NCBI RefSeq assembly: GCF_964340395.1
Contig: NC_135563.1
Coordinates: forward strand, 3,638,422 to 3,702,421
DNA length: 64,000 nucleotides
Reading direction: 5' to 3'
Source: Glandiceps talaboti
Lineage: Eukaryota; Hemichordata; Enteropneusta; Spengelidae
This document shows positions 21,762-30,865 of the stretch, in pieces (within the stretch, counting starts at the first letter, position 1; each line of letters begins with the position of its first letter). Below the pieces are notes generated by a model, which saw only the letters and a list, made by a program, of their open reading frames with translations, made no database searches and was not told where the DNA came from. The position numbers were made by a program, and so were the translations under genes.

Positions 21762-24593
21762 CTATTGGTGGGTTGAATTGTCAGTCTCCTGAACAGCCCT
21801 AAGTATCAAACGTCCAGTCTCTGAGCTGTCTGTATGACGGCGATAGAACCGTGTGAATGTAGATTCTGAAGTCCAGTCACCAAGTTGGAGAATCTGAGCA
21901 GTAGTTGCTCCTTGACGTATTGCTGCCGATGTTGCTGCTCCCCTAGTGCTGTGGGCTCTAAACTTATTTGTATCAATGCCTGCCCTAGCAAGTGTAGTCT
22001 TTATCCATCTTGCAATAGTCTGAGAAGTAACCTCATTAAAAGGTTTAACAAATGAAATAAATAATCTTGATGGTCGGGTTTTCCCCATTGTTACTACATA
22101 ATCTCTTAACTTGGTAGTTCTCCATATATATGTAGAAACGTAATATTTGACATCCAATGCCTTGTCACCAAAACTTGGACACTTCACCACCCGCGAAGGC
22201 CTGGTAACAGTTGATGTCTTGGTTAAACTTGGGATAACAAAAGTACATTCTCTATCCGATATATTACAGTATCTTAAGTCCAAATAACTTAAAGTCTGTC
22301 CTCTATCTGAGGAGGTTAGTGCAATTAAAGTTGCAGTCTTAAGAGTGAGTTGCTTCAGGCTTAGACTCCTTGCTGGATGCAGTGACTTTAAATAGTGCAG
22401 AACTTTCGCTACACTCCAGGTTGTTGGGTAACGTGGTAAAGGTGGCCTAACACGAAAGAAACCTTTAAATAATCTTGTAATAAGTGGATGTGATCCAACT
22501 GGTTCATTATTAATGTGCAAATGTACAGAAGAAATAGCAGATCTGTATCCATTTAAGGTACTATATGCAAGCCTATGTCTATTGAATAACCCAGTAAGGA
22601 ATTCTACTACCTGAATTACAGGACATGAAACGGGATTGGTATTCTGTTGTACACACCAGCTAGCGAAGCGCTTCCACTTGCTGTCGTAGAGTCTAGAAGT
22701 CTTGATGCAGATTGCCTTGATGAGGATCTCTGTAGCCTGCTGTGAAAGTCCAAGACCTCTGTAGTGTGACCGGAGAGTTGCCAAACGGCTAGAGGAGTCA
22801 AACTGAACTTGGGTTGATTCCCTGTGTGTGGTTCCCTGAGTAAGTCTGTGCAATCTGGCAGAAGTACCGGGTAGTTGCTGGTTAACTGTAGTAACATTGG
22901 ATACCACGGTTTCGTTTTCCATACTGGTGCTACAAACAGCGTTCTTGCTCTGTCCTGTTGTATTTTCCTTAGACATTTCAGTATTAGTAGATGTGGTGGA
23001 AACATGTACAACTCTTTCTCTGCCCATGAGAGAGAGAATGCGTCGACTGCAAAAGCTTTGGGGTCTAACTTCCATGACACATACAGGGGAAGTTGAGCTG
23101 TATTTCGACTTGCGAATAAGTCTATTTCTGGTAGGTGAAACCTGCTGCAAACCTGTCTGAAAAGGTCTGGTTTGAGTTGAAAGTCGTGTTGATCTGTAAA
23201 TATCCTGGACTGATGGTCTGCTAATGTATTGTCTATTCCTGGTAAGTATTCTACTGCAAGGGTAATATTTTGAGTTTCGCACAATTGCCAAACTTGTAGG
23301 GCTACTGCACATAGTTCCCTGGATCTGACTCCCCCCTGGTGATTTAGATAAGCCACTGCTGACGTGTTGTCTAGCTGTACTGTTACGGAGAGGTCTGACC
23401 TGTTTTGGACAAATGTCTGTATGGATAGAAGAGCGGCCTTTATTTCCAGAATGTTGATATGTAATTCCTTTTCCTGTAAAGTCCAACGTCCCTGTGTTGC
23501 CTGATGACCACATACTGCTCCCCAACCACTGAGTGAGGCATCTGCCTGGATAGTTAAGTCTGGAGGTGGAGGATGTATCAGTCGACCGTTGTGTGTGGAG
23601 GCCTGATTTATCCACCACTGAAGATCGGACTTCGACTCCTTTGAAAGGAGTATTGGGATTTCCCAAGAGACTTCTGGAAAAACCTTGTGAACTAACTGAC
23701 GTTGTAGACTTCGATAATGGCATGCAGCAATGGCCATGGAACCCCTTGCGTTTTCTATTAATCCCAACATTCTTGCTAATTGACGCAAAGAGACTGACTG
23801 TCTGTTTAAGAGGTGGGTTGCAAATCCGATAATGGTTTGTAGCTTGTCCTGAGGTAATAAGACTGTCATCAGCTCTGTGTTGTAGGTACGACCTAGATGG
23901 GTGAGTATCTGTGTTGGGATTAGATGTGATTTTTTCAAGTTGGGTATGAACCCGAGTCGTTGGAAGAGACCTAGAAGGTAGTTGTTGTTTCTCTGACACA
24001 GTTCTCTGGTTTCTGCTACATTGATTATATCGTCTATGAAACTGCTGCAAAGGATTCCCCGTGAACGAGCATGAGCAAGTGGGATTTTCATAACCTTTGT
24101 GAATAGCCTTGGTGCTGAAGTGAGCCCGAATGGTAGGCAAGTGTATTGGTAGCGCTGGTCTATCCACTGGAAACAAAGATATTTTTGATGATCTGCATGA
24201 ATGGGAATCATGAAGTATGCATCTGTGAGATCTATTGACGTCATGAAATAACCCTGGCTTAACAACTGTTCTATGACAGGATGGCTCTCCATTTTGAAAG
24301 ATATCTTTTTGATGTGTCTGTTCAGTTCTTTGAGGTCTATGATTACCCTGTAATCCCCTGATGGTTTTGGAACAGTGAAAATTCTGGAAACAAACTGACC
24401 TGGTTGATGTTTGACTGGAACTATGGCCTGCTTGTGAAGTAAATTTTCTATTTCTGTCTGAATGATTTGATACTGCTTGCTGGATGTTGGGTTGGTAATT
24501 GGCTGGATTGACTGAACTGGAGTTGATGTTAACTGAAGTTTGTAACCTTGAATGACCTTTGAAATCCAAGTGTTTTGTGTAATTGTTTTCCAA
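21762..24593 (-). CDS. DIRS tyrosine recombinase frame (943-codon open frame; YR domain in C-terminal third)
   Basis: The recombinase domain occupies roughly residues 610-943. The catalytic set is complete: Arg764 in SSDRGQT, His881-x-x-Arg884 in HSTRGAA, Trp907 in LGDW and Tyr917 in FTRFYRR. Such recombinases insert the circular cDNA without a target duplication. Before the domain, the frame stays open for some 600 codons opposite the RT/RNase H frame in another phase. That part is Ser/Thr/Gln/Arg rich and unlike any domain I know. The true start is therefore probably internal, or the protein is reached by frameshift or re-initiation. Confidence 0.88.
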   Translation of the reverse strand: MENNYTKHLDFKGHSRLQTSVNINSSSVNPANYQPNIQQAVSNHSDRNRKFTSQAGHSSSQTSTRSVCFQNFHCSKTIRGLQGNHRPQRTEQTHQKDIFQNGEPSCHRTVVKPGLFHDVNRSHRCILHDSHSCRSSKISLFPVDRPALPIHLPTIRAHFSTKAIHKGYENPTCSCSFTGNPLQQFHRRYNQCSRNQRTVSEKQQLPSRSLPTTRVHTQLEKITSNPNTDTHPSRSYLQHRADDSLITSGQATNHYRICNPPLKQTVSLFASISKNVGINRKRKGFHGHCCMPLSKSTTSVSSQGFSRSLLGNPNTPFKGVEVRSSVVDKSGLHTQRSTDTSSTSRLNYPGRCLTQWLGSSMWSSGNTGTLDFTGKGITYQHSGNKGRSSIHTDICPKQVRPLRNSTARQHVSSGLSKSPGGSQIQGTMCSSPTSLAIVRNSKYYPCSRILTRNRQYISRPSVQDIYRSTRLSTQTRPFQTGLQQVSPTRNRLIRKSKYSSTSPVCVMEVRPQSFCSRRILSLMGRERVVHVSTTSTNTEMSKENTTGQSKNAVCSTSMENETVVSNVTTVNQQLPGTSARLHRLTQGTTHRESTQVQFDSSSRLATLRSHYRGLGLSQQATEILIKAICIKTSRLYDSKWKRFASWCVQQNTNPVSCPVIQVVEFLTGLFNRHRLAYSTLNGYRSAISSVHLHINNEPVGSHPLITRLFKGFFRVRPPLPRYPTTWSVAKVLHYLKSLHPARSLSLKQLTLKTATLIALTSSDRGQTLSYLDLRYCNISDRECTFVIPSLTKTSTVTRPSRVVKCPSFGDKALDVKYYVSTYIWRTTKLRDYVVTMGKTRPSRLFISFVKPFNEVTSQTIARWIKTTLARAGIDTNKFRAHSTRGAATSAAIRQGATTAQILQLGDWTSESTFTRFYRRHTDSSETGRLILRAVQETDNSTHQ

Positions 24594-24844
24594 GTATTTA
24601 GGAAATACTGGAGTCTGCCTGCAACTGGTATTGATGACTTTACAAGTTCACTGCTTATTCTGGTTGGAAGAGGTGTAATTACCTTTTCCTTGTGGTCTGC
24701 CTGAGCCCTTTTGGTACTTCTTCTTATTGTCTTGGTTGTAGTTGGTGTTTCGTTGATAGTTTTTTCCACCCTTGTAATATCCAGACTGGTTTCCGGTTTG
24801 TTTGACTGACCTGTTGTCATTTCTGGAAACGATACGAAAAGCAT
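22616..24844 (-). CDS. DIRS reverse transcriptase / RNase H
   Basis: 742 residues. RT blocks run in order: GDYRVIIDLKELN (about 163-175), IDLTDAY (204-210), CLPFGLTSAP (236-245), then the catalytic FIDD box (269-272), a DIRS-style variant of YxDD. The RNase H set is D435 (IQADAS), E467 (INILEIK), D492 (QLDNTS) and D543 (LADHQS). After RNase H comes a conserved tail (IDLFASRN ... FPPHLLI) that matches the region often annotated as methyltransferase-like in DIRS proteins; here it looks degenerate, so that label is uncertain. The frame overlaps the end of the gag-like ORF by about 200 nt and the recombinase frame almost throughout. Confidence 0.94.
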   Translation of the reverse strand: MLFVSFPEMTTGQSNKPETSLDITRVEKTINETPTTTKTIRRSTKRAQADHKEKVITPLPTRISSELVKSSIPVAGRLQYFLNTWKTITQNTWISKVIQGYKLQLTSTPVQSIQPITNPTSSKQYQIIQTEIENLLHKQAIVPVKHQPGQFVSRIFTVPKPSGDYRVIIDLKELNRHIKKISFKMESHPVIEQLLSQGYFMTSIDLTDAYFMIPIHADHQKYLCFQWIDQRYQYTCLPFGLTSAPRLFTKVMKIPLAHARSRGILCSSFIDDIINVAETRELCQRNNNYLLGLFQRLGFIPNLKKSHLIPTQILTHLGRTYNTELMTVLLPQDKLQTIIGFATHLLNRQSVSLRQLARMLGLIENARGSMAIAACHYRSLQRQLVHKVFPEVSWEIPILLSKESKSDLQWWINQASTHNGRLIHPPPPDLTIQADASLSGWGAVCGHQATQGRWTLQEKELHINILEIKAALLSIQTFVQNRSDLSVTVQLDNTSAVAYLNHQGGVRSRELCAVALQVWQLCETQNITLAVEYLPGIDNTLADHQSRIFTDQHDFQLKPDLFRQVCSRFHLPEIDLFASRNTAQLPLYVSWKLDPKAFAVDAFSLSWAEKELYMFPPHLLILKCLRKIQQDRARTLFVAPVWKTKPWYPMLLQLTSNYPVLLPDCTDLLREPHTGNQPKFSLTPLAVWQLSGHTTEVLDFHSRLQRSSSRQSASRLLDSTTASGSASLAGVYNRIPIPFHVL

Positions 24845-26033
24845 TGACTGACTTCTTGGAGTCGTTTATGGCCTTTACCAAGTTTCCACCAAAAAATCCC
24901 TGTGATGTCGGCTTGGCATCTTGTAATAAATCTTTGTATTCACTACGAAAGAATGGCTTCAATCTTGCCTGACGAACCTCAGCTAGCGCGTAGCTCGCAG
25001 TAGTCATAAGATGGATAGCATCTCCAAGTGCCTCTCTAATTGTTGGTACGTGCTGTACCGGGTCAAATTCTGGAGAAATAATGGTTTCCAGGGCTTGAAG
25101 AACTGGGCGAATAGACAAGTTAAAGTTCTGATGAACCTTGTAATACGGACGGTCATGGTTACGATAGCTTGACTTGCTAGATTTGATTAGATTCTGTACG
25201 GAAGACGGCAATTCCTGTGCCTTGAAGTATGGCTCGAATTGGTCTGGTACCGTGTACTTCTCTTTTAACTGTTGAACTACAGAATACGATAAGGGACGGT
25301 CTGCTCTTCTAGAGAACCATTCGGCCGTGGAGGCGTCCATGTTCCAACCCGGAACAGCAGCGTGATAGTCAGGAACTTGAGCATACGCAGACGTGGATTC
25401 GTCAAATATAGGCTCGTTCCAGGATGAAACTGTTATAGGCAGAGAAGACGCAACTTCAGAATTACCAGACTTGTCAGAATCACTCACTTCGGACCCGGAA
25501 TTATCATACTCGGTTTGTACAATACGTCTCTGCTTTGTAGGAATTGGTGCACTTACCCTCGAAGTTTTGTGTTTCCTACCAATACTCAAACTCGGTAACC
25601 CTGCCTGTTGAGTGGGCGTACAACTACAAGATGGCGGCCCGCATGTGGAAGCATGTGTTATGCTAATACCGTCGACCTGGTCTTGGTCAATACGTGTACG
25701 TGGTCCGCCCGGTGCGCTATCCGACCGCTGCTGGGCTAGAAGTTGAGCGACTTGCGTCGCTATTTGAAGAATTGAATCTGGAGCAGAACTAGTCGAAGGA
25801 AAGTCTTCAATAGCTGTAGGTAAAACTTCTTCGGTTTCTGAAACCTCGGAGACGATACTGTTGGTAACGGTATTATTGTCTTCATCAGGGTTTATAGCAA
25901 AAGCCACTGGCGTTGAGTCCCGTCTTACGTTCGGCTGAGTAACAGATACGGACGACTTACAAGACTTCTTGCCTTTTTTCGACTTGCCTTTCCCTGACAT
26001 ATTTGTAAATGAGGAAGGAACGACCGGTAACAC
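24648..26033 (-). CDS. DIRS ORF1, gag-like protein
   Basis: 461 residues from 26033; a second Met at 26000 (MSGKGKSKKGKK) gives a better basic N-terminus and may be the real start. The N-terminal third is Ser/Thr and acid rich. The centre has AVPGWNMDASTAEWFSRR, and the C-terminus is Gly/Asn/Lys/Gln rich (KGGKNYQRNTNYNQDNKKK), fitting nucleic-acid binding. No CCHC knuckle is present. It is the first frame of the element and overlaps RT at its end. The function as a structural protein is inferred from position. Confidence 0.8.
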   Translation of the reverse strand: MLPVVPSSFTNMSGKGKSKKGKKSCKSSVSVTQPNVRRDSTPVAFAINPDEDNNTVTNSIVSEVSETEEVLPTAIEDFPSTSSAPDSILQIATQVAQLLAQQRSDSAPGGPRTRIDQDQVDGISITHASTCGPPSCSCTPTQQAGLPSLSIGRKHKTSRVSAPIPTKQRRIVQTEYDNSGSEVSDSDKSGNSEVASSLPITVSSWNEPIFDESTSAYAQVPDYHAAVPGWNMDASTAEWFSRRADRPLSYSVVQQLKEKYTVPDQFEPYFKAQELPSSVQNLIKSSKSSYRNHDRPYYKVHQNFNLSIRPVLQALETIISPEFDPVQHVPTIREALGDAIHLMTTASYALAEVRQARLKPFFRSEYKDLLQDAKPTSQGFFGGNLVKAINDSKKSVNAFRIVSRNDNRSVKQTGNQSGYYKGGKNYQRNTNYNQDNKKKYQKGSGRPQGKGNYTSSNQNKQ

Positions 26034-26061
26034 TGTCTGAGATGTTACCGTTACAGCGTGA

Positions 26062-26158
26062 AGAAAGGTAATGACGTAAGGTAGCCTTTTCAGGCTTTTA
26101 TAGTACTATGGAAGGACGACACCTAGCGATGAATTAGGGAAAGCTACTGTAGTTACTG
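26062..26158 (-). repeat. DIRS inverted terminal repeat, right
   Basis: Reverse complement of 21250-21346 with almost no mismatch. It lies upstream of ORF1 and so probably contains the element's promoter. 26159-26179 is the right-end-specific extension. Confidence 0.93.
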
Positions 26159-26179
26159 TGCAGTAACTGATGAAGACTT

Positions 26180-26740
26180 ATAAAGTTTGGGAACAGCTCC
26201 TTGATATCGTCAGTCAATCCTTGTTGAGAACTATGAAACTGCCTTATTGCTAGAACCCATAGTACTTTTAACACTATTGGTATTATTCTTACAAACTTTA
26301 TCCTTATGTTATTTTTATCATCAATTTTTTTGTAGCCATCAAGATATTTATCTTTCCATAGTTTCAAGTTACTGAATTTGACTTTATTTCAGTAGAATGA
26401 TTTACCATGTTCAGCCAGACTGTTAGTTTCAACTTTGAAAACAGAATGTATGACATGTTTTTATACAATGTCATATCAACTGTGCTTGTTGTCCTTTATT
26501 TTGACCAGATTTTAAAATGAGTTACCTGATTCAGGTCCTGATTTAGATCAGATTTGACCAGTTTTGAGCCTATAAACAATATATTAAGATGAGTTACCTT
26601 GCAAATAAATTCAAACTTTGTACTGCACCAAAATACTTGGATAATTCCTAGCTTTTGACCCAAGTCCTCAGGCCTCAAAGATGTGAAGTCACACATTGTT
26701 TACACATGTGTTACTTCAAAATATTGTCCCATACAGGTGG
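26180..26740. other. intergenic sequence right of the DIRS element
   Basis: AT-rich unique sequence with a short repeat of GATGAGTTACCT/AATGAGTTACCTG near 26516 and 26588. No gene seen. Confidence 0.5.
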
Positions 26741-27240
26741 TAAAGTGCATCGGCCCACATCACTGTAAAGTGTATCGGCCCACGTCACTGTAAAGTGTAT
26801 CGGCCCACGTCTCTGTAAAGTGTATCGGCCCACGTCTCTGTAAAGTGTATCGGCCCACACCTCTGTAAAGTGTATCGGCCCACATCACTGTAAAGTGTAT
26901 CGGCCCACGTCACTGTAAAGTGTATCGGCCCACATCACTGTAAAGTGTATCGGCCCACACCTCTGTAAAGTGTATCGGCCCACACCTCTGTAAAGTGTAT
27001 CGGCCCACATCACTGTAAAGTTTATCGGCCCACGTCTCTGTAAAGTGTATCGGCCCACATCACTGTAAAGTGCATCGGCCCACGCCTCTGTAAAGTGTAT
27101 CGGCCTGCATCTCTGTAAAGTGTATCGGCCCACGTCTCAGTAAAGTGCATCGGCCCACGCCTCTGTAAAGTGCATCGGCCCATGCCTCTGTAAAGTGTAT
27201 TGGCCCATGTCTCTGTAAAGGGTATCGGCCCATGCCTCTG
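26741..27240 (+). repeat. 25-bp minisatellite, 20 copies
   Basis: The unit is TAAAGTGTATCGGCCCACGT plus CACTG or CTCTG. The first and last few copies carry more differences (GCATCGG, TATTGG, CATGCC). The long open frames across it are repeat artefacts. It lies 560 bp right of the DIRS end. Confidence 0.97.
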
Positions 27241-27245
27241 TTTAG

Positions 27246-27560
27246 CAATGGTTCTAATGTTCTGATATAAATGCCATTATGGCTTCTTTGATTCCCCTAA
27301 CAAACCAATCTGGTTCCATATCCAGGATGGAAAACATTCTCCCTGTCAATCCTATGTCCAGGACAGTCTTTATGGATATGTTTGAAAACTTCCAGTGATG
27401 AACAACTAGGATGTCACTGCTCCTGAAATCTGGATTTCAATGTTCCTTCCGATTCACCAATGTAGTCATCTGTACAGGTTGAGTTGTCAGAACCCTCTCA
27501 CATTATATGATAAATAGGATCACATACTTCATCAGGTAGAATGATATCTTAAGGACATAC
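27246..27560 (-). pseudogene. decayed GIY-YIG endonuclease end, Penelope-like element relic
   Basis: On the minus strand one frame reads TDDYIGESEGTLKSRFQEQ then a stop, preceded by a Cys-containing stretch. A shifted frame reads DMEPDWFVRGIKEAIMAF. The order (C...YIGES.GTL.SRF.E, then ...WF.RGIKEAI) is that of the GIY-YIG tail found in Penelope-like retroelements. At least one frameshift and stops break it, so it is not functional. No reverse transcriptase part is seen upstream. Confidence 0.6.
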
Positions 27561-28350
27561 CAACAGTTGTCTGAGAGTACTCGTAGGTTTGAAATGAAGC
27601 TGGATACCATATGATCTACATACATGTATGTGTCAGAGGGTTTCAGAAACTTACTGTGCTTGAGTAAGAAATTTAATTAGTCACCAACATCAAAATTTAC
27701 TAAACCATACTTTCAGCCTATGTGTCAGGTGACGTCACACATGGTAGTCACCTGATTGGAGGCTAAATTTCAATAGTGATAACATCAGAGTCATTTTGAT
27801 AAAAGTTGAGAATCTAAGTCAAGTTTATATTTATACCAGATTACTTCATGTATATGCAAAATTCATTTAACTAATACAAGTCAAGCATTTAATAATTATT
27901 TAACAGTGAAAAAAAAATCAGGTCAGCTGTTTATATTTGTATATTATTCTTAGACTAGTACTGCATTTTTTTGCAAAGTATTTAAAATGAAAGTTGTTAT
28001 CCGCTGTAATTTTTTTCATATCAAATTTTGTAAAATGAATGTTCAGAAGTGGGATTGCATAATTATGGAGTGGAGTATGTCATGTCAATATCAGGTTAAA
28101 CTTTACTCCCATAACAAATGGAAAAGTACTTATTTTGTGATATTTTGTAAACAAGGGTGGTCTTTATTTTCTTTCTTAGTAGGTCATTCAAACTATAGAG
28201 GTGATGGTGTGTAAAATGTATAGAATTTTACAATTGACAAATATTATAATGTTATCAACGATAGTGAACAGTTTAGTCACTTTTTATCCAGACTTGTGAC
28301 CATTTGCATGTTACTTCACAAGTGACATGTCTAGAGGGCATACTGTGAAA
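27561..28350. other. intergenic sequence
   Basis: AT-rich. No gene recognised; a TACATACATGTATGTGT palindromic stretch lies near 27618. Confidence 0.5.
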
Positions 28351-28492
28351 CAGTGCACTAAAATATCAGTGTTGCACATACAGAATCTTCCAATATTTTG
28401 ACAACTGACTGCCATCTTCATGTGGGAATAATCTCAGGGGTTGATGGCTGTCAATCATCAAAATATTGGAAGACTGATATTTTATTGCACTG
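28351..28492. repeat. 142-bp imperfect fold-back repeat
   Basis: CAGTGCACTAAAATATCAGT at the left is mirrored by ACTGATATTTTATTGCACTG at the right. CTTCCAATATTTTGA and CTGCCATC are mirrored further in, with a short insertion in the left arm. No clear target duplication was found. Confidence 0.7.
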
Positions 28493-29413
28493 TTAATTAA
28501 TGAAATTAAGTTTGTTGAGAATTCTACACAGTGAATGAAACTATTTGAACATACACTGTGGAACTCAATAAAGTTGTTAAAATACATGTTGAAATATTTA
28601 ATTTCCTTCCACTGTGTGTTTTAGATTATCAATTCATGAGTTTTAACCATAGACTGTGATTGGTTTCCACCAAACATATAAATTCTTGCACATACTTTCC
28701 AGTATTATTATTTATATCTTTTATTCACTTTCTAATTTACTACCAAGTGTTCAGTTCAAGATCATACACACTATTTCTATATATGTAAACTATCTTCCTT
28801 TATTCGCTGTAATGGAGTGTTCACACATCCTGTACATTTTAGAATTTTTTATTAGAAATAAAAAATATTATTAATACATATTTGTATGTGGCTGTTTGAA
28901 ATTTGTACATACCTCAATGATAGCAGTAGCTTGATGCCATGTTATCACATTGTAATTGAGATTATGTAAACATTGGAAATCTACATAACTACAACACCAT
29001 GTGGATCTTCCATGGGAGTGATCCATTCATTCATGGCTGGTAACTAATACATGTGACATTACTCCATTAAGTATCAACTCCTTAGTCTTGCTGCCAGACC
29101 CTTCAGGCTATTCTGCTCACTGTGAAGGCGACCAAACGTTGCTACTGAGAACCCTCGATAGCACCTTTCAGGTGCAAAGAAACCTTTAGTCCTTTGTCAT
29201 ATCAGAAGAAAGCCAGAGGTCTAGCAACTAGACTATGAACTCCTATGCATAGACAAAATATCGAAATATTAGAATTATAGTAGTTTTAGTGTATGGTCTG
29301 TCATAGCATGTCAAATCAAATCTTATAATTTCTTCTTTTGGTACACATGCATATAGGCATTGCTCTGAAGCAATGATCCTTGTAATGAGTTGAACTTATC
29401 GTGGATATAACAT
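28493..29413. other. intergenic sequence / NOA1 3' flank
   Basis: AT-rich sequence downstream of the NOA1 stop on the minus strand. No polyadenylation signal close to the stop is obvious; minus-strand AATAAA-type sites occur some 600-700 nt away (28.7-28.85 kb), so the 3' UTR may be long. Confidence 0.4.
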
Positions 29414-29607
29414 CTACAAATGTTTTGTTAACTTTCTCTTGTCTATTTTGTAAAATCCTCTTCTGTCATGCTGTCGTTCTCTTCGTCCTCTGAGGTTGAC
29501 AGCAAACGGGAGTAATGATGGCTGCCTAACAAAACAACCCAAACCAGCAGGTGTATAAGCTTTTAATTCTACTCTCATCTCGTTACCAAGGGTTACAGCT
29601 GCCCAGC
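29414..29607 (-). CDS. NOA1: NOA1 exon 6 and stop
   Basis: 194 nt; the first two bases complete a Gly codon from exon 5. It encodes [19 protein letters not shown], then a basic tail [19 protein letters not shown], ending ...LTKHL and TAG. The basic C-terminus fits RNA binding. Acceptor TTTGATTTGTAG. Confidence 0.93.
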
Positions 29608-30795
29608 CTACAAATCAAAAGACAAAAGGGTAATATTATGCACCACACAATACACTCTCCCAGTACACTATATCCCAGTACATGGAAACAACTTTACACT
29701 GAGGTTCTGTCTATACATGGAAACAACTTTACACTGAGGTTCTGTCTATAAATAATATCGGAAACCATACATTTCTAACCCAAATATTTCAAAGAGACTG
29801 AGCTCCTCTTTATTGGTGCGTCTCCAGTTCTGACAATGAAATCAAGTTCTGTCAAACTACATGTAAATGCTGACGACAGACATTCTATACAAGTACATGT
29901 AAAGATAAAAGATTATATACTTTTGCCACTGCATTGTATGGGTCACTTTCCAACAGCAGATTTTCAATCAGCATCAAGTCAGCCAAATACTGACAGTAGC
30001 CCATTTTGAAAATCGTCCCGTGTTTGTTTCACACCAAAATTTGTTGGCATTTTCAGCAAGTTCAAATAGTTCTGTTTTTTTTACGTTCTGTGATGACATT
30101 TTTATTGTACATTGTATCTCATGCAGTTCTGCAAATGTTTCACTGATGATCATGCAATTGCACTGATGATCATGCACCATACATTTCTTAACCCTTTTTA
30201 TTTCACTAAACTGGAGTGTCCTTACATTACACTCATTTCAAAAATGACTGCAAAGTAGGTAACAGGAATATGATTTACTTATAGAACTTGAGTACTTCAA
30301 GTGCTGAATTAAACTGAGCTTCTTTATATGGCAATGTCAGTCAATGATTCCACACAAATGGAAAACACAGAATGTACACTGTACCTGCTGATGAAAACAC
30401 TATATCTGCAGAACTTTCTGTCCATCCAATACCATCTATTGTGATGTCCTTGCCTTCTAAGTCTGGAAATGATGCCATCCGCCATTTATCTCCAATAGGG
30501 ACCTATATAGTAATGGAAATATAGACATCAATAAATATAAACATCAACATTCAAATCTAAGTGTCAAGCAATTTGTCCAGGTATGATGATAAACCTAATC
30601 AAAGTGTTGTAAAAATGACGATGCTTTTGGCAGTCACTGTAAGTGACATTACCTGTGTATGACCTTTCCCTTTAGTATGACCGTAAATTATGACCTTACC
30701 TTAGATGGAGATGGTTGATAAGCGGAACAAGTCTCTAGAAAGACACATTCCAACCCACACACATGCACGCATGCATGCACGCACACACGCATGCA

Positions 30796-30865
<70 letters not shown>

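Larger units (their letters stand above)
21192..26179 (-). mobile_element. DIRS-type tyrosine-recombinase retrotransposon, near intact
   Basis: About 5 kb with the coding strand minus. It has inverted terminal repeats (21250-21346 and 26062-26158), end-specific extensions bounded by ACTT/AAGT-type ends, and an internal complementary region at 21642-21743. That region is the reverse complement of the left end joined to that of the right end, which is the hallmark of DIRS elements and the template for their circular intermediate. Three long frames encode a gag-like protein, RT/RNase H and a tyrosine recombinase. All lie on the minus strand and overlap as in the family. No stop codon breaks the key domains, so the copy may be recent. 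It sits between the tetraspanin and NOA1 genes. Confidence 0.96.

Noticed and set aside
26885-27248. Repetitive frames such as GRYTLQRCGPIHFT
   Set aside because: Product of the 25-bp array only; no start context, splice sites or family match.
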